This document shows, piece after piece, positions 24,491 to 31,686 of a stretch of 34,397 nt of DNA. Origin of the DNA: Alphaproteobacteria bacterium. Its GTDB lineage: Bacteria > Pseudomonadota > Alphaproteobacteria > Micropepsales > Micropepsaceae. Position 1 is the stretch's first letter, and each line of letters begins with the position of its first letter. The translations under genes were made by a program, and so were the position numbers. The notes under the pieces were generated by a model, which saw only the letters and a list, made by a program, of their open reading frames with translations, did no database searches and had not been told where the DNA came from. The stretch is from positions 1-34,397 of the forward strand of contig JAICHV010000040.1 in the NCBI GenBank assembly GCA_025924715.1. The letters are read 5' to 3'.

Positions 24491-24934
24491 TTAGACCCCA
24501 GGCTTGATCTGAGTTGAAACCGGAGCGCCGGAAGTAGGCACGGCAGCGGCTTTCGGTTCTCCAAGCGGAATGGTGAGGGGGCTGTCGTAATAGTAGTTGG
24601 CCCCACTAGCTGCATCGACAATGGCGCCTATTCCGCCGCCAAGGACGAGGTTTCCGAAGGTGGCACCGCCAAATTTAGAGATCGCAACCTGACTGCCGGG
24701 CTGGAAGCCGTCCTTCGTGCAAGTCACCGTTAAATCGTTTTTCGTCTTGTGAACTTGGACGCTGCCGGGGGTTGTGACAAACCAACTCCCTTCACTGTTT
24801 GTCAGAGTGCAAGCTGCGCCCTGAACCGGGGTTGTTGCGACAGATACCGATTGACTCGATCCATCAACGACAGTGGCACAGCCAGATACGGCAATGCCCA
24901 GCGCGGCAGTGGCCGCGAACGCTGCAATTCTCAT
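24491..24934 (-). CDS. Glycine-zipper lipoprotein (CATVVDG type)
   Basis: A 147-residue lipoprotein with ATG preceded by GGGGAG. The signal peptide ends at the lipobox VSGC (Cys19). The mature protein starts CATVVDGSSQSVSVATTPVQ and continues GAACTLTNSEGSW, then GSVQVHK, then a glycine-rich stretch (GNLVLGGGIGAIVDAASGAN). This is a widespread proteobacterial lipoprotein family of unknown function, outer-membrane associated, normally encoded on the chromosome and found here on the island. It is the last gene before attR. Confidence 0.8.
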   Translation of the reverse strand: MRIAAFAATAALGIAVSGCATVVDGSSQSVSVATTPVQGAACTLTNSEGSWFVTTPGSVQVHKTKNDLTVTCTKDGFQPGSQVAISKFGGATFGNLVLGGGIGAIVDAASGANYYYDSPLTIPLGEPKAAAVPTSGAPVSTQIKPGV

Positions 24935-25343
24935 GTTGGACTCCCCAGCCCTAATTACCTAGGCGGCAATACCGCCGCCAGGGAACTTTAAGAGGAATCG
25001 AGGGTGTGGACAACTAGTCCCCGGAACCAGTGTTAGGCGCGGGTTTGTCCGATAACACCTCAGAGCCGCGGTTGCAGCCGGATAAGGCGGATGCAGCAAT
25101 GGAAGGCTCTTGCTCGCCAGAACCCTGCGGCAGCCAAGTTGGAGTACTCACCAAATGGAGCTGGCTGCCCGTCTTAAACCCTCACAGCGGGGCTAGGACG
25201 GGATTAGAACGGGGAAGAGCCTCCCGAAGGCTATTGGGTCCCTTCCGCTATTGGCCACCTGGGACCGCCTTTCAACAGGCAAGTCTCTCCGTCCACCCGT
25301 CTACAGCTGCTCTAAGTGTAATACAGCGGAAGATGTGTTGAAT
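24935..25343. other. Right-arm gap before attR
   Basis: No supportable gene. Short frames on both strands lack domains. The stretch leads directly into the attR repeat. Confidence 0.4.
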
Positions 25344-25388
25344 CTACGAATCTGGGGGTCAGGAGTTCGAATCTCTTCGGGCGCGCCA
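25344..25388 (+). repeat. attR: 45-bp duplicate of the tRNA-Arg 3' half
   Basis: Identical to 1054-1098, from the anticodon loop to CCA. The upstream bases do not complete a tRNA (no D-arm or 5' acceptor strand), so this is an attachment-site remnant and not a functional gene. The island ends at about 25388. Confidence 0.95.
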
Positions 25389-25470
25389 TCCCTTCCCGGG
25401 TTGTTGGGCAATTTGTTGCAAAGCGCGCAATAGGTATCCTGTCGCGGATTCCGTCGCGGGCGCACACATC

Positions 25471-26850
25471 TTGGCCGACAGGCAGACCAGGTATCCCGGC
25501 TGGACGATAACCGCGACGATCCTCGCCTCAAGCCTGGCATTCATCGACGGTTCGGTCACCAATGTCGCCTTGCCTGCGATCGGCCGTGACCTCCATGGCA
25601 GCGCGTCAGACCTTCAATGGGTTATAAACGCCTATCTGCTGCCGCTCTCGGCGCTGCTGTTGATCGGCGGTGCCGCCGGCGATCATTTCGGCCGGCGCCG
25701 CATCCTGATCGCCGGCATCATCCTGTTTGGGCTTGCCTCGATCGGCTGCGCCTTGGCGCCAAGCCTGCCGGGGCTGCTCATGGCGCGCACCCTTCAGGGC
25801 ATTGGCGCCGCCATGCTCATGCCCAACAGCCTGGGCATTCTTGGGGCTTCCTTCGCGGGCGAGGCGCAGGGCCGCGCGGTCGGAACCTGGGCGGCGGCGG
25901 GTGCAATCGCGGGCGCTATAGGCCCACCCTTGGGCGGATGGCTGGTCGGTGCGATCGGCTGGCGATCTATTTTCTACCTCAACATTCCGATTTCACTGGC
26001 GGCGGTGCTGATCGCGCACGTTTATGTCGCGGAGCGCGCCGAAGGCTGGCAGCCGCTCGACTGGCTGGGCGCGGCGCTCGCGACATTGGCGCTGGGCGCG
26101 TTGACCTGGGCGCTGACCCTCTGGTCCAGCCATCGTGTCGCGACAGATATGGTTTGGGCAGGGCTCTTCGCCGGCGCGGTGCTTCTCGCCCTCTTCGTGT
26201 TGATCGAGCGCCGCAAGCGCGAAGCGGCCATGATGCCGCTCACCTTGTTCGCCTCGCGTCCTTTCGTCGGGCTGACCGTGCTGACCTTCCTGCTCTATGC
26301 CGCGCTCGGCGGTCTGATCCTGCTGCTCCCTTATCTGCTGATCGTCGCGGGCGGTTATTCGCCGTTTGCCGCCGGGCTCGCGCTCCTTCCCTTCTCGATC
26401 GTCATCGGGACGGGATCGCGGCTGATGGGCCGGGTTGCCGGGCGGATCGGACCGCGCTGGCCGCTGACGATCGGGCCGATCGTGACGGGGTTCGGTTTTC
26501 TCCTGTTGATCCACGCCGATCCGCAGGCCGGCTACGCGACCAACATTCTCCCCGGTATCGCCGTGATCGCCTTCGGCATGGCGGGGGCGGTCGCTCCGCT
26601 TACGACCGCGGTGTTATCGTCGGTCGACGAAATGCACACTGGCACGGCCTCGGGCTTCAACAGTGCGACGGCGCGTACGGGCGGGCTGATCGCCACCGCG
26701 CTTGCCGGCGCCGTGATGGCGCAGTCGGGGGCGGGATTGATCGCGGCCTTCCAGACGGCGGCGATCGTCGCAGCCATACTGGCGATTGCCGCAGGTCTCG
26801 CTGCCTTCGTGGCGCTGCCGGCCAGCCTCGACGATGCGAAGGACAGATGA
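25471..26850 (+). CDS. MFS drug/solute exporter, DHA2 (EmrB/QacA)-type
   Basis: A 459-residue integral membrane protein with DHA2-type signatures: LASSLAFIDGSVTNVALPAI (motif D1, residues about 19-38), GGAAGDHFGRRRI (motif A, about 67-79) and GAIAGAIGPPLGGWLVGAIG (motif C, about 148-167). About 13-14 hydrophobic helices can be read, matching the 14-helix family, which exports drugs or solutes against protons. The start is TTG at 25471, giving a normal N-terminus just before helix 1; no ATG or GTG is available and no strong ribosome-binding site is seen. The frame remains open back through attR, with a stop at 25339-25341. This is the first chromosomal gene after the island, and integration changed the DNA upstream of it. 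Confidence 0.85.
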   Translation: MADRQTRYPGWTITATILASSLAFIDGSVTNVALPAIGRDLHGSASDLQWVINAYLLPLSALLLIGGAAGDHFGRRRILIAGIILFGLASIGCALAPSLPGLLMARTLQGIGAAMLMPNSLGILGASFAGEAQGRAVGTWAAAGAIAGAIGPPLGGWLVGAIGWRSIFYLNIPISLAAVLIAHVYVAERAEGWQPLDWLGAALATLALGALTWALTLWSSHRVATDMVWAGLFAGAVLLALFVLIERRKREAAMMPLTLFASRPFVGLTVLTFLLYAALGGLILLLPYLLIVAGGYSPFAAGLALLPFSIVIGTGSRLMGRVAGRIGPRWPLTIGPIVTGFGFLLLIHADPQAGYATNILPGIAVIAFGMAGAVAPLTTAVLSSVDEMHTGTASGFNSATARTGGLIATALAGAVMAQSGAGLIAAFQTAAIVAAILAIAAGLAAFVALPASLDDAKDR

Positions 26851-26898
26851 TTTTACTCTGACCCTGAACTTCCGATGCCTCTTAATTGGGAAATGTAA

Positions 26899-27054
26899 AT
26901 GTTCCAGGTACGAATTCGACCATCCAACAAGGGCTTTGTTGAACGCTTGGTTCGCATGACGGTGTTCTTCGGCGTGCCCATGAGCCTGTTTGAGCTAATA
27001 GGAGCGCCCCGTAATACATGGGTGCCCATTCTGGAGTTTGTCGGCCTCCCATAA
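26899..27054 (+). CDS. Tiny membrane protein, part 1 of an overlapping pair
   Basis: A 51-codon frame with coding character: a basic start (MFQVRIRPSNKGFVERLVR) then a hydrophobic stretch (MTVFFGVPMSLFELIGAP) ending ILEFVGLP. Its stop TAA overlaps by one base the ATG of the next frame (TAATG). It may be a coupled pair of small membrane proteins, or one two-helix protein split by a frameshift. The ribosome-binding site is weak. Confidence 0.35.
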   Translation: MFQVRIRPSNKGFVERLVRMTVFFGVPMSLFELIGAPRNTWVPILEFVGLP

Positions 27055-27164
27055 TGGCCGCAGTGTTTCTCTTGACCATTATCGAGTACTGGATAATGCG
27101 GGTCATCCCTCGGCGGCAACAGAACGTTGGGGAAACATCAGAGCAGAGCTCCGAAATACAGTAA
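27054..27164 (+). CDS. Tiny membrane protein, part 2 of an overlapping pair
   Basis: A 36-codon frame starting ATG at 27054, sharing one base with the TAA of the preceding frame. It begins with a hydrophobic helix (MAAVFLLTIIEYWIMRVI) and ends in a polar tail (PRRQQNVGETSEQSSEIQ). Joined to the previous frame it would make a natural two-helix protein of about 90 residues, so a frameshift mutation is a real alternative. Confidence 0.3.
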   Translation: MAAVFLLTIIEYWIMRVIPRRQQNVGETSEQSSEIQ

Positions 27165-27210
27165 GAAAAATACGAAAACGAAAATACGGTGACAGGAGCA
27201 TCTGCCCCAT

Positions 27211-27621
27211 TCATTCGAACCAATAATCCAACGTGCCGTTCGAGCCTTTTGCAAACTCTCCGTCGAAGCCGCCTTCGCCGCGCAGTCCCGCAAGCTCGCC
27301 GGTGCCCGATCCGGGAACCACAAACCAGTTCGCCTTGATCCTGCCGTTCTCGACGATTTGCGATCCCTGCAGAATAAAGCTGCCCTGGCGTCCCCCCAAT
27401 TTTCCACAGAATCGCTGCATGCTGACGAGACAAGCCGATTTGTCGTCGCGCAGAACCTGCAAGGCGCGAACCGGCGATTGTCCTTCCATATCTCCGGTGA
27501 AGGTTTCGGCGAGGCGGATTTCCACCATGGCCGGGCCCGCGGTCTGGTCATAGGGCTCGGCGGCGGAGCTTTGAACGGTGATCCTTGCCTTGGCTCTTGT
27601 GCGCGCGGGCGGCTCGGTCAT
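27211..27621 (-). CDS. DUF3224 domain protein
   Basis: A 136-residue protein from the ATG at 27619-27621, preceded by AAAAAAAGG; the 64-residue upstream extension in the same frame is discarded. After a short polar start it reads as the compact beta-barrel DUF3224 fold, with strand blocks AMVEIRLAETFTGDMEG, SACLVSMQRFCGKLGGRQGS, FILQGSQIVENGRIKANWFV and the glycine-rich ending VPGSGTGELAGLRGEGGF. The fold resembles allene-oxide-cyclase-like or calycin barrels, but no enzymatic role is established. It is divergent from the sugar dehydrogenase gene with about 160 bases between them. Confidence 0.75.
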   Translation of the reverse strand: MTEPPARTRAKARITVQSSAAEPYDQTAGPAMVEIRLAETFTGDMEGQSPVRALQVLRDDKSACLVSMQRFCGKLGGRQGSFILQGSQIVENGRIKANWFVVPGSGTGELAGLRGEGGFDGEFAKGSNGTLDYWFE

Positions 27622-27781
27622 GGGCGGCCTTTTTTTGCGAATTTTGGAACCGGAGATATCCCCTTCCCGTCCTGATACGCACAGCGCGTGGCCGCGTTGC
27701 ATGGCGTGAGAAAGCCCCTCCATGCAACCTCCCGCTCTGCCCCGGTGTTGTGTAGGCGTCTCGTGGCCGGATGGTGCCATT

Positions 27782-29065
27782 ATGCCATGTCTTCGATATG
27801 CCGCCCCGGCCACGCTGGTTGCTCTTCTCCTGTTTGGGGGCCAAGTTTGCGCGCAGTCCGCCCATCCCGAGCCGGGCGCGTCCTTCGGCGATGATTATGC
27901 CCCGCGTCCCGCCTTCCCGGAGCAGACCAGGGCGCATGGTCCGGCCGCGCCATCTTCCATCAAGGTGGAGGTCTTGGCGAGCGGACTGCACCACCCCTGG
28001 TCCCTGGCGTTTCTGCCCAATCATCACATTCTGATTGCGGAGCGTCCCGGCGATCTCAGAGTGCTGGATCCGAATGGCCGCCTCTCCCCGCCTGTGACGG
28101 GCCTGCCGGCCATCAAAGCCATCGGCACCAAAGGCATGCAGGACATCGTGCTCGATCCCCGCTTTGCCCAAAACCGGATGGTCTATCTCGCCTATTTCGC
28201 GCCCAACCCGGCAAAACCGACCGCCGACAGCGAAGAGGTTTTGGAATCCTGGCTCAAACTTCCTGCCAAACAGCGCGAAGCCAGCAAGATCGGATTTGAG
28301 TCCGTCGGCCGGGGGCGGCTGTCGGAAGACGAAACCCGTCTGGAAGATTTCAAGGTGATCCTCTCAAAACCCCAGATGGGGGCGCGGCGGCTGGTCTTCG
28401 CCCGCGACGGTACGCTGTTGATCACCGCCGATACGCCGGGCGCGGGCGATCTGCCCACCGGAGGCGAGCCGCAGAAATTGAACAACCTTTATGGAAAAGT
28501 TCTGCGGATCAATGCCGATGGCTCCATCCCGCGCGACAACCCGTTTCGCAGCCGGCGCGGCGTGCAGCCGGAAATTTACGCCTATGGCTTCCGCGATCCG
28601 GAAGGCGCCACGCTTGACCCTTCCACCGGCGCATTATGGACGTCGGAAAACGGACCGCGCGGCGGCGATGAACTCAATCTCGTTCGGCCCGGACGCAATT
28701 ATGGCTTTCCGGCCATCAGCTATGGGCTGGATTATCAGGGCCGTCTTCTGGGCACCGGAAAACTCCAAGCCCGCGGGATGGAGCAGCCGGTTTATTTCTG
28801 GACTCCGTCCATGGCGACCTCGGGCCTGCTGATCTATGACGGAAATCTTTTTCCGCAGTGGCGCGGCGATATATTCCTGGGCGCGCTGGCGGCGAAACGC
28901 TTAATCCGGCTTCATCTGGTGGGGGGCAAAGTCCGCGAAGAAGAACATCTTTTGATCGATCGCGGCAAACGCCTGCGCGATGTGCGGCAAGGACCGGAGG
29001 GGGCTCTTTATGTCCTGACCGACGAAGATCCAGGCGAGCTGCTGCGTATCAGTCCGGCGTCATAG
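27782..29065 (+). CDS. PQQ-type glucose/sorbosone dehydrogenase family protein
   Basis: A 427-residue protein from the ATG at 27782, which begins directly with a signal peptide (MPCLRYAAPATLVALLLFGG, cleavage near VCAQS). The mature region is the six-bladed beta-propeller of soluble aldose sugar dehydrogenases (Asd/YliI-like): GLHHPWSLAFLPNHHILIAE at the first blade, a central KVLRINADGSIPRDNPF, EIYAYGFRDPEG, then ENGPRGGDELN and YGFPAISYG. These blocks hold the PQQ and calcium sites of the family. It would oxidise aldose sugars in the periplasm. An insertion with many charged residues (about residues 150-205) is longer than in YliI. A hairpin terminator lies 32 bases after the stop. Confidence 0.85.
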   Translation: MPCLRYAAPATLVALLLFGGQVCAQSAHPEPGASFGDDYAPRPAFPEQTRAHGPAAPSSIKVEVLASGLHHPWSLAFLPNHHILIAERPGDLRVLDPNGRLSPPVTGLPAIKAIGTKGMQDIVLDPRFAQNRMVYLAYFAPNPAKPTADSEEVLESWLKLPAKQREASKIGFESVGRGRLSEDETRLEDFKVILSKPQMGARRLVFARDGTLLITADTPGAGDLPTGGEPQKLNNLYGKVLRINADGSIPRDNPFRSRRGVQPEIYAYGFRDPEGATLDPSTGALWTSENGPRGGDELNLVRPGRNYGFPAISYGLDYQGRLLGTGKLQARGMEQPVYFWTPSMATSGLLIYDGNLFPQWRGDIFLGALAAKRLIRLHLVGGKVREEEHLLIDRGKRLRDVRQGPEGALYVLTDEDPGELLRISPAS

Positions 29066-29096
29066 ACCCGTGCAGCCAACCAATCTGCTTAAAAGT

Positions 29097-29127
29097 GGGG
29101 GCGGCACATGCCGACCGTGCCGCCCCC
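29097..29127. terminator. Bidirectional hairpin terminator
   Basis: Perfect 11-bp stem GGGGGCGGCAC (29097-29107) / GTGCCGCCCCC (29117-29127) with a 9-base loop. It sits between the convergent stops at 29065 (+) and 29135 (-). The minus-strand side is followed by ACTTTTAAG; the plus side has only a weak T run. Confidence 0.65.
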
Positions 29128-29134
29128 GTGATTG

Positions 29135-29833
29135 TTACGACGTTCCCAGAGTCGGGGAGGCGCCGGTGATTCCCAACATGGCGTCCACGTTCGTGACGGC
29201 AGACGCGGTGAGTGTTTTGTCGGTCGCAGAACCAAGCTGCTGCCGGGCAGCAGCGATGGCGGTGTCACGCGCGGCAGGATCGGTCAGGGCGAGTGCCGCC
29301 TGCATTTGCCGCTTGTAGGTCGCGATGGCTCCGACGGCGGAGTTCGGCGCTGCGTGGTTCAGCGCCACGCTCGACGCATGGGCCGCATTGAGCTTACCCA
29401 GATAGGACGCCGCATTCGCTTCCGAATTGGTGTCGGCCGAGGCACCGAGCGCCGCATTTCTCGGCGCGGTGCCGGCCTGCGCGTTGGCCGTGGCGGAAGC
29501 GCTGACCCCCGCTCCAATCGTGGAGCCCGACGACGCGGCACTACCCTGTGGAATCACCGCGGGACGGCCAAGCGGGACGCCTGTGGGAATATGGCTGAGC
29601 GCTGATGCGGGAGGACCAGCCGTGACACTCGCCGGCGGACCCATGGTCACGCTGGCCGGAGGTCCGGCCGTCACCCGTGCAGGCGGTCCCATAACGACAC
29701 TGGCTGGGGGCCCCATGGTCACACTGGCCGGAGGACCGGCGGTGACGCCAATAGGGGGTGCCGCGCAAGCCAAATCTGAGATGCCGAAAATTGCTGCCAG
29801 TGAAATCGTCGTGGCTAAAAATCGTGTGTGCAT
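29135..29833 (-). CDS. Secreted protein with GPPASVT repeats and ASPTLG C-terminal domain
   Basis: A 232-residue exported protein. A signal peptide (FLATTISLAAIFGISDLACA) is followed by six to seven near-identical heptad-like repeats (MGPPASVT, AGPPASVT, MGPPARVT) at about residues 31-77, a structure like elastic or wall-associated proteins. The C-terminal domain (about residues 165-232) is shared with the 30928-31500 protein: IATYKRQMQAALALTDPAAR, then IAAARQQLGSATDKTLTASA, ending GASPTLG. The two genes face away from each other with the outer-membrane barrel gene between. The common C-terminal domain may be a shared interaction module. Function unknown. Confidence 0.65.
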   Translation of the reverse strand: MHTRFLATTISLAAIFGISDLACAAPPIGVTAGPPASVTMGPPASVVMGPPARVTAGPPASVTMGPPASVTAGPPASALSHIPTGVPLGRPAVIPQGSAASSGSTIGAGVSASATANAQAGTAPRNAALGASADTNSEANAASYLGKLNAAHASSVALNHAAPNSAVGAIATYKRQMQAALALTDPAARDTAIAAARQQLGSATDKTLTASAVTNVDAMLGITGASPTLGTS

Positions 29834-29903
29834 GTTGGCACTCCTTTGGACGCCCCCCCGCCCGTTCCTGCAAACGCGAATATCAGACCTGCCGTTCCGG
29901 CCT

Positions 29904-30686
29904 CTACCGCATGAAAATTACTCGAAAGCCGGCGCCTATATCGGGACTGGATTTTGTCGTCCCTACCAAACCGTAACCACTTATCCGCCAATTTTCGCTC
30001 ACATCGTAAAGCAGGTATGGCGTCAGACTGAACTGTTCGCCCAACCCCGCATAATATTCCTGGCGATAGTTTGCGGTGATACCGACCGATGTCCTGCTAC
30101 TTGGTTTGAAGTTGGCGCCGATCGAGCCGGTAACGCCATCTTCAAGCTTGATTGTTTTAAAATCGCTGAGCCACTGATAACCCACCGATCCGAACAACAT
30201 GAATTGGTCGGAAAAGCTGTGAGAGATATTTACCAGGGCGCCATAGTCCCATTTCCCCGTCCCCAGACCCACCTCGGCTGTGGGAGCTTTGACAGAACCG
30301 GCAATCTCGATCGCAGGAAAGCTGCTGTCGTCTTGGTGGATCAACCAGGCTGCGCCCAAATTGACATCGCCCAAACCCGAACGCGTTGTGACACCGCTGC
30401 CACCCGGCACGACCACGCCGCCCGCGAAAGCGGATCCAGGGCCTTTGACGCTCAGATAGGGTATCGTGAATTCAAAGCGGAATCGGTCGGCTTGAGCCGT
30501 GAGGCCAAAGGGAACGCTGATAACCGTGGTATCCTTGGAGGCGCCATATTTGCCAGTGGAATAGTCCAGACCGACCGCCGCCATATACCGCGTCGTATCG
30601 GTCGGCGGATTTTCCTGCGACAAAGCTGGTTGCCCCGCCAAGGTGGCGATCGTTGCCCCTGCGACCACGCCAAAAACAGATTTCAT
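29904..30686 (-). CDS. Outer-membrane beta-barrel protein
   Basis: A 260-residue protein with a signal peptide (VFGVVAGATIATLAGQPALS) and a mature chain of alternating short strands with aromatic girdles: YMAAVGLDYSTGKYG, FRFEFTIPYLSV, WDYGALVNIS, FMLFGSVGYQWL, SVGITANYRQEYYAG and LTPYLLYDVSENWRISGYGL. It ends IGAGFRVIFMR; the terminal aromatic/Arg pair is unlike the classic terminal Phe, but the chain otherwise looks like a 10-12-strand transporter-type barrel (phenol-degradation MetA-like group). Substrate unknown. It lies 70 bases upstream of the ASPTLG protein on the same strand. Confidence 0.7.
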   Translation of the reverse strand: MKSVFGVVAGATIATLAGQPALSQENPPTDTTRYMAAVGLDYSTGKYGASKDTTVISVPFGLTAQADRFRFEFTIPYLSVKGPGSAFAGGVVVPGGSGVTTRSGLGDVNLGAAWLIHQDDSSFPAIEIAGSVKAPTAEVGLGTGKWDYGALVNISHSFSDQFMLFGSVGYQWLSDFKTIKLEDGVTGSIGANFKPSSRTSVGITANYRQEYYAGLGEQFSLTPYLLYDVSENWRISGYGLVGTTKSSPDIGAGFRVIFMR

Positions 30687-30927
30687 ATATCCTCCCTCAA
30701 AATTATCCGCACGCGAGGGAGCCGCAACCCCCTCATATCAATGCGCTCCAAGAAGCCCGGCAAAATGGCCAAAAATATGGCGGGTGATGCAGCGTGTACG
30801 GAGCAGATTGCCGGGCGCGCGCGATACTTAATTAATGCTGCTTGGCAGTGGCACGAGATTTGGGCCGGGGCGTTCTGAGCGTCTCAGGCGTTTACATATT
30901 GGGGCACTTCCAAGATGGAGTTCCGCA

Positions 30928-31500
30928 ATGAAACATCTTTCCAAATTGATCGTGGCAGGGGCGGTTTTGTCTCTTGCCGCTGGCCCGGTCCTGGCGCAGG
31001 GACGCGGAAACAGCGGCAATATTGGCGCAAATGTGGGGGTCGGCGCCGGCGCGAACATGGGCGGACAAAGCGGCCTGAATGGCAATTTCGGCGGGAATGC
31101 CCGCGCCAATATCGGAGCTCAGGGACAGATGAACGCCAACGGTCCGGCCGCAGCGGACCGCGACTTTGGCCGAGACAGGGCCGAGGACCGTTCCTCTTCG
31201 GGCGCCAATGCCGGCACGGACGCCAATGTCTTGGGTTCGTTGAACGCGGATCATTCGTCGGAGCGGGCGCGCGCCAAAGCCTCGAGCAACTCGCGGGTGG
31301 GTGAAATCGCCACTTATCAATCGGATATGAAGGCGGCCCTATCGATCCAAAATCCCACCCAAAGGGATGCGGCCATCACCAGCGCGCGTCAGCAACTGGC
31401 GCAGGCCACCAACAAGCCGCTGACCGCTCGGGCCATCACCGACCTGGATCAGCAGCTGAATATCAAAGGGGCGTCTCCCACGCTGGGCGCATCGCAGTAA
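30928..31500 (+). CDS. Secreted protein, paralogue of 29135-29833
   Basis: A 190-residue protein from the ATG at 30928, selected because GGAG lies upstream and a signal peptide follows (KHLSKLIVAGAVLSLAAGPV, cleavage near LAQ). The mature N-terminal half is Gly/Asn-rich low complexity (GNIGANVGVGAGANMGGQ). The C-terminal domain (about residues 130-190) reads IATYQSDMKAALSIQNPTQR, then ITSARQQLAQATNKPLTARA, ending GASPTLGASQ. Except for the low-complexity part it matches the 29135 protein, so the pair arose by duplication with exchange of the variable N-terminal half. A strong terminator hairpin follows immediately. Confidence 0.65.
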   Translation: MKHLSKLIVAGAVLSLAAGPVLAQGRGNSGNIGANVGVGAGANMGGQSGLNGNFGGNARANIGAQGQMNANGPAAADRDFGRDRAEDRSSSGANAGTDANVLGSLNADHSSERARAKASSNSRVGEIATYQSDMKAALSIQNPTQRDAAITSARQQLAQATNKPLTARAITDLDQQLNIKGASPTLGASQ

Positions 31501-31503
31501 TCC

Positions 31504-31533
31504 AAATTGGGGCGTGGAAACGCGCCCCAATTT
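31504..31533 (+). terminator. Rho-independent terminator
   Basis: Stem AAATTGGGGCG (31504-31514) pairs fully with CGCCCCAATTT (31523-31533) around an 8-base loop, and the T run continues to 31536. It begins four bases after the secreted-protein stop and precedes the TPR gene. Confidence 0.85.
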
Positions 31534-31686
31534 TTTGATTTCACGACACCGCTTTTCGATAAAAGCCGCGCGGCTCGGGCAGGCCGGCGCCCATTTGCGC
31601 CCCAGGCGAACAGCGCAATAGTATCACTGGAATTTCGTGAACGCTTGACGCCGGGTTCACGGGCAAACCCTCTTGAGGCAACGGGC

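Larger units (their letters stand above)
1054..25388. mobile_element. Genomic island integrated in tRNA-Arg
   Basis: The segment is bounded by two identical 45-bp copies of the tRNA-Arg 3' end, the classic outcome of site-specific integration by a tyrosine recombinase. With one att copy the element is about 24,290 bp. It carries two tyrosine-recombinase-like genes (10319-11521 and 21047-23053), an AlpA-like putative excisionase, an XRE regulator and a putative HUH replication protein. Cargo includes the TIR-like/NTPase/nitrilase operon, PolX-like and SRAP-type DNA repair genes and many orphan secreted proteins. I see no type IV secretion genes, so it is not a self-transmissible ICE; an integrative-mobilizable or satellite-like island is more likely. 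No integrase lies directly next to either att site, which suggests the element is mosaic or has acquired DNA at both ends. Confidence 0.9.

Noticed and set aside
25344..25388. A second tRNA-Arg
   Set aside because: Only the 3' half is present; the D-arm and 5' acceptor strand are missing, so it is the attR copy.
25617..26861. A 414-residue frame overlapping the MFS gene
   Set aside because: It is the +2 frame of a clear 14-helix transporter gene and is full of Arg/His.
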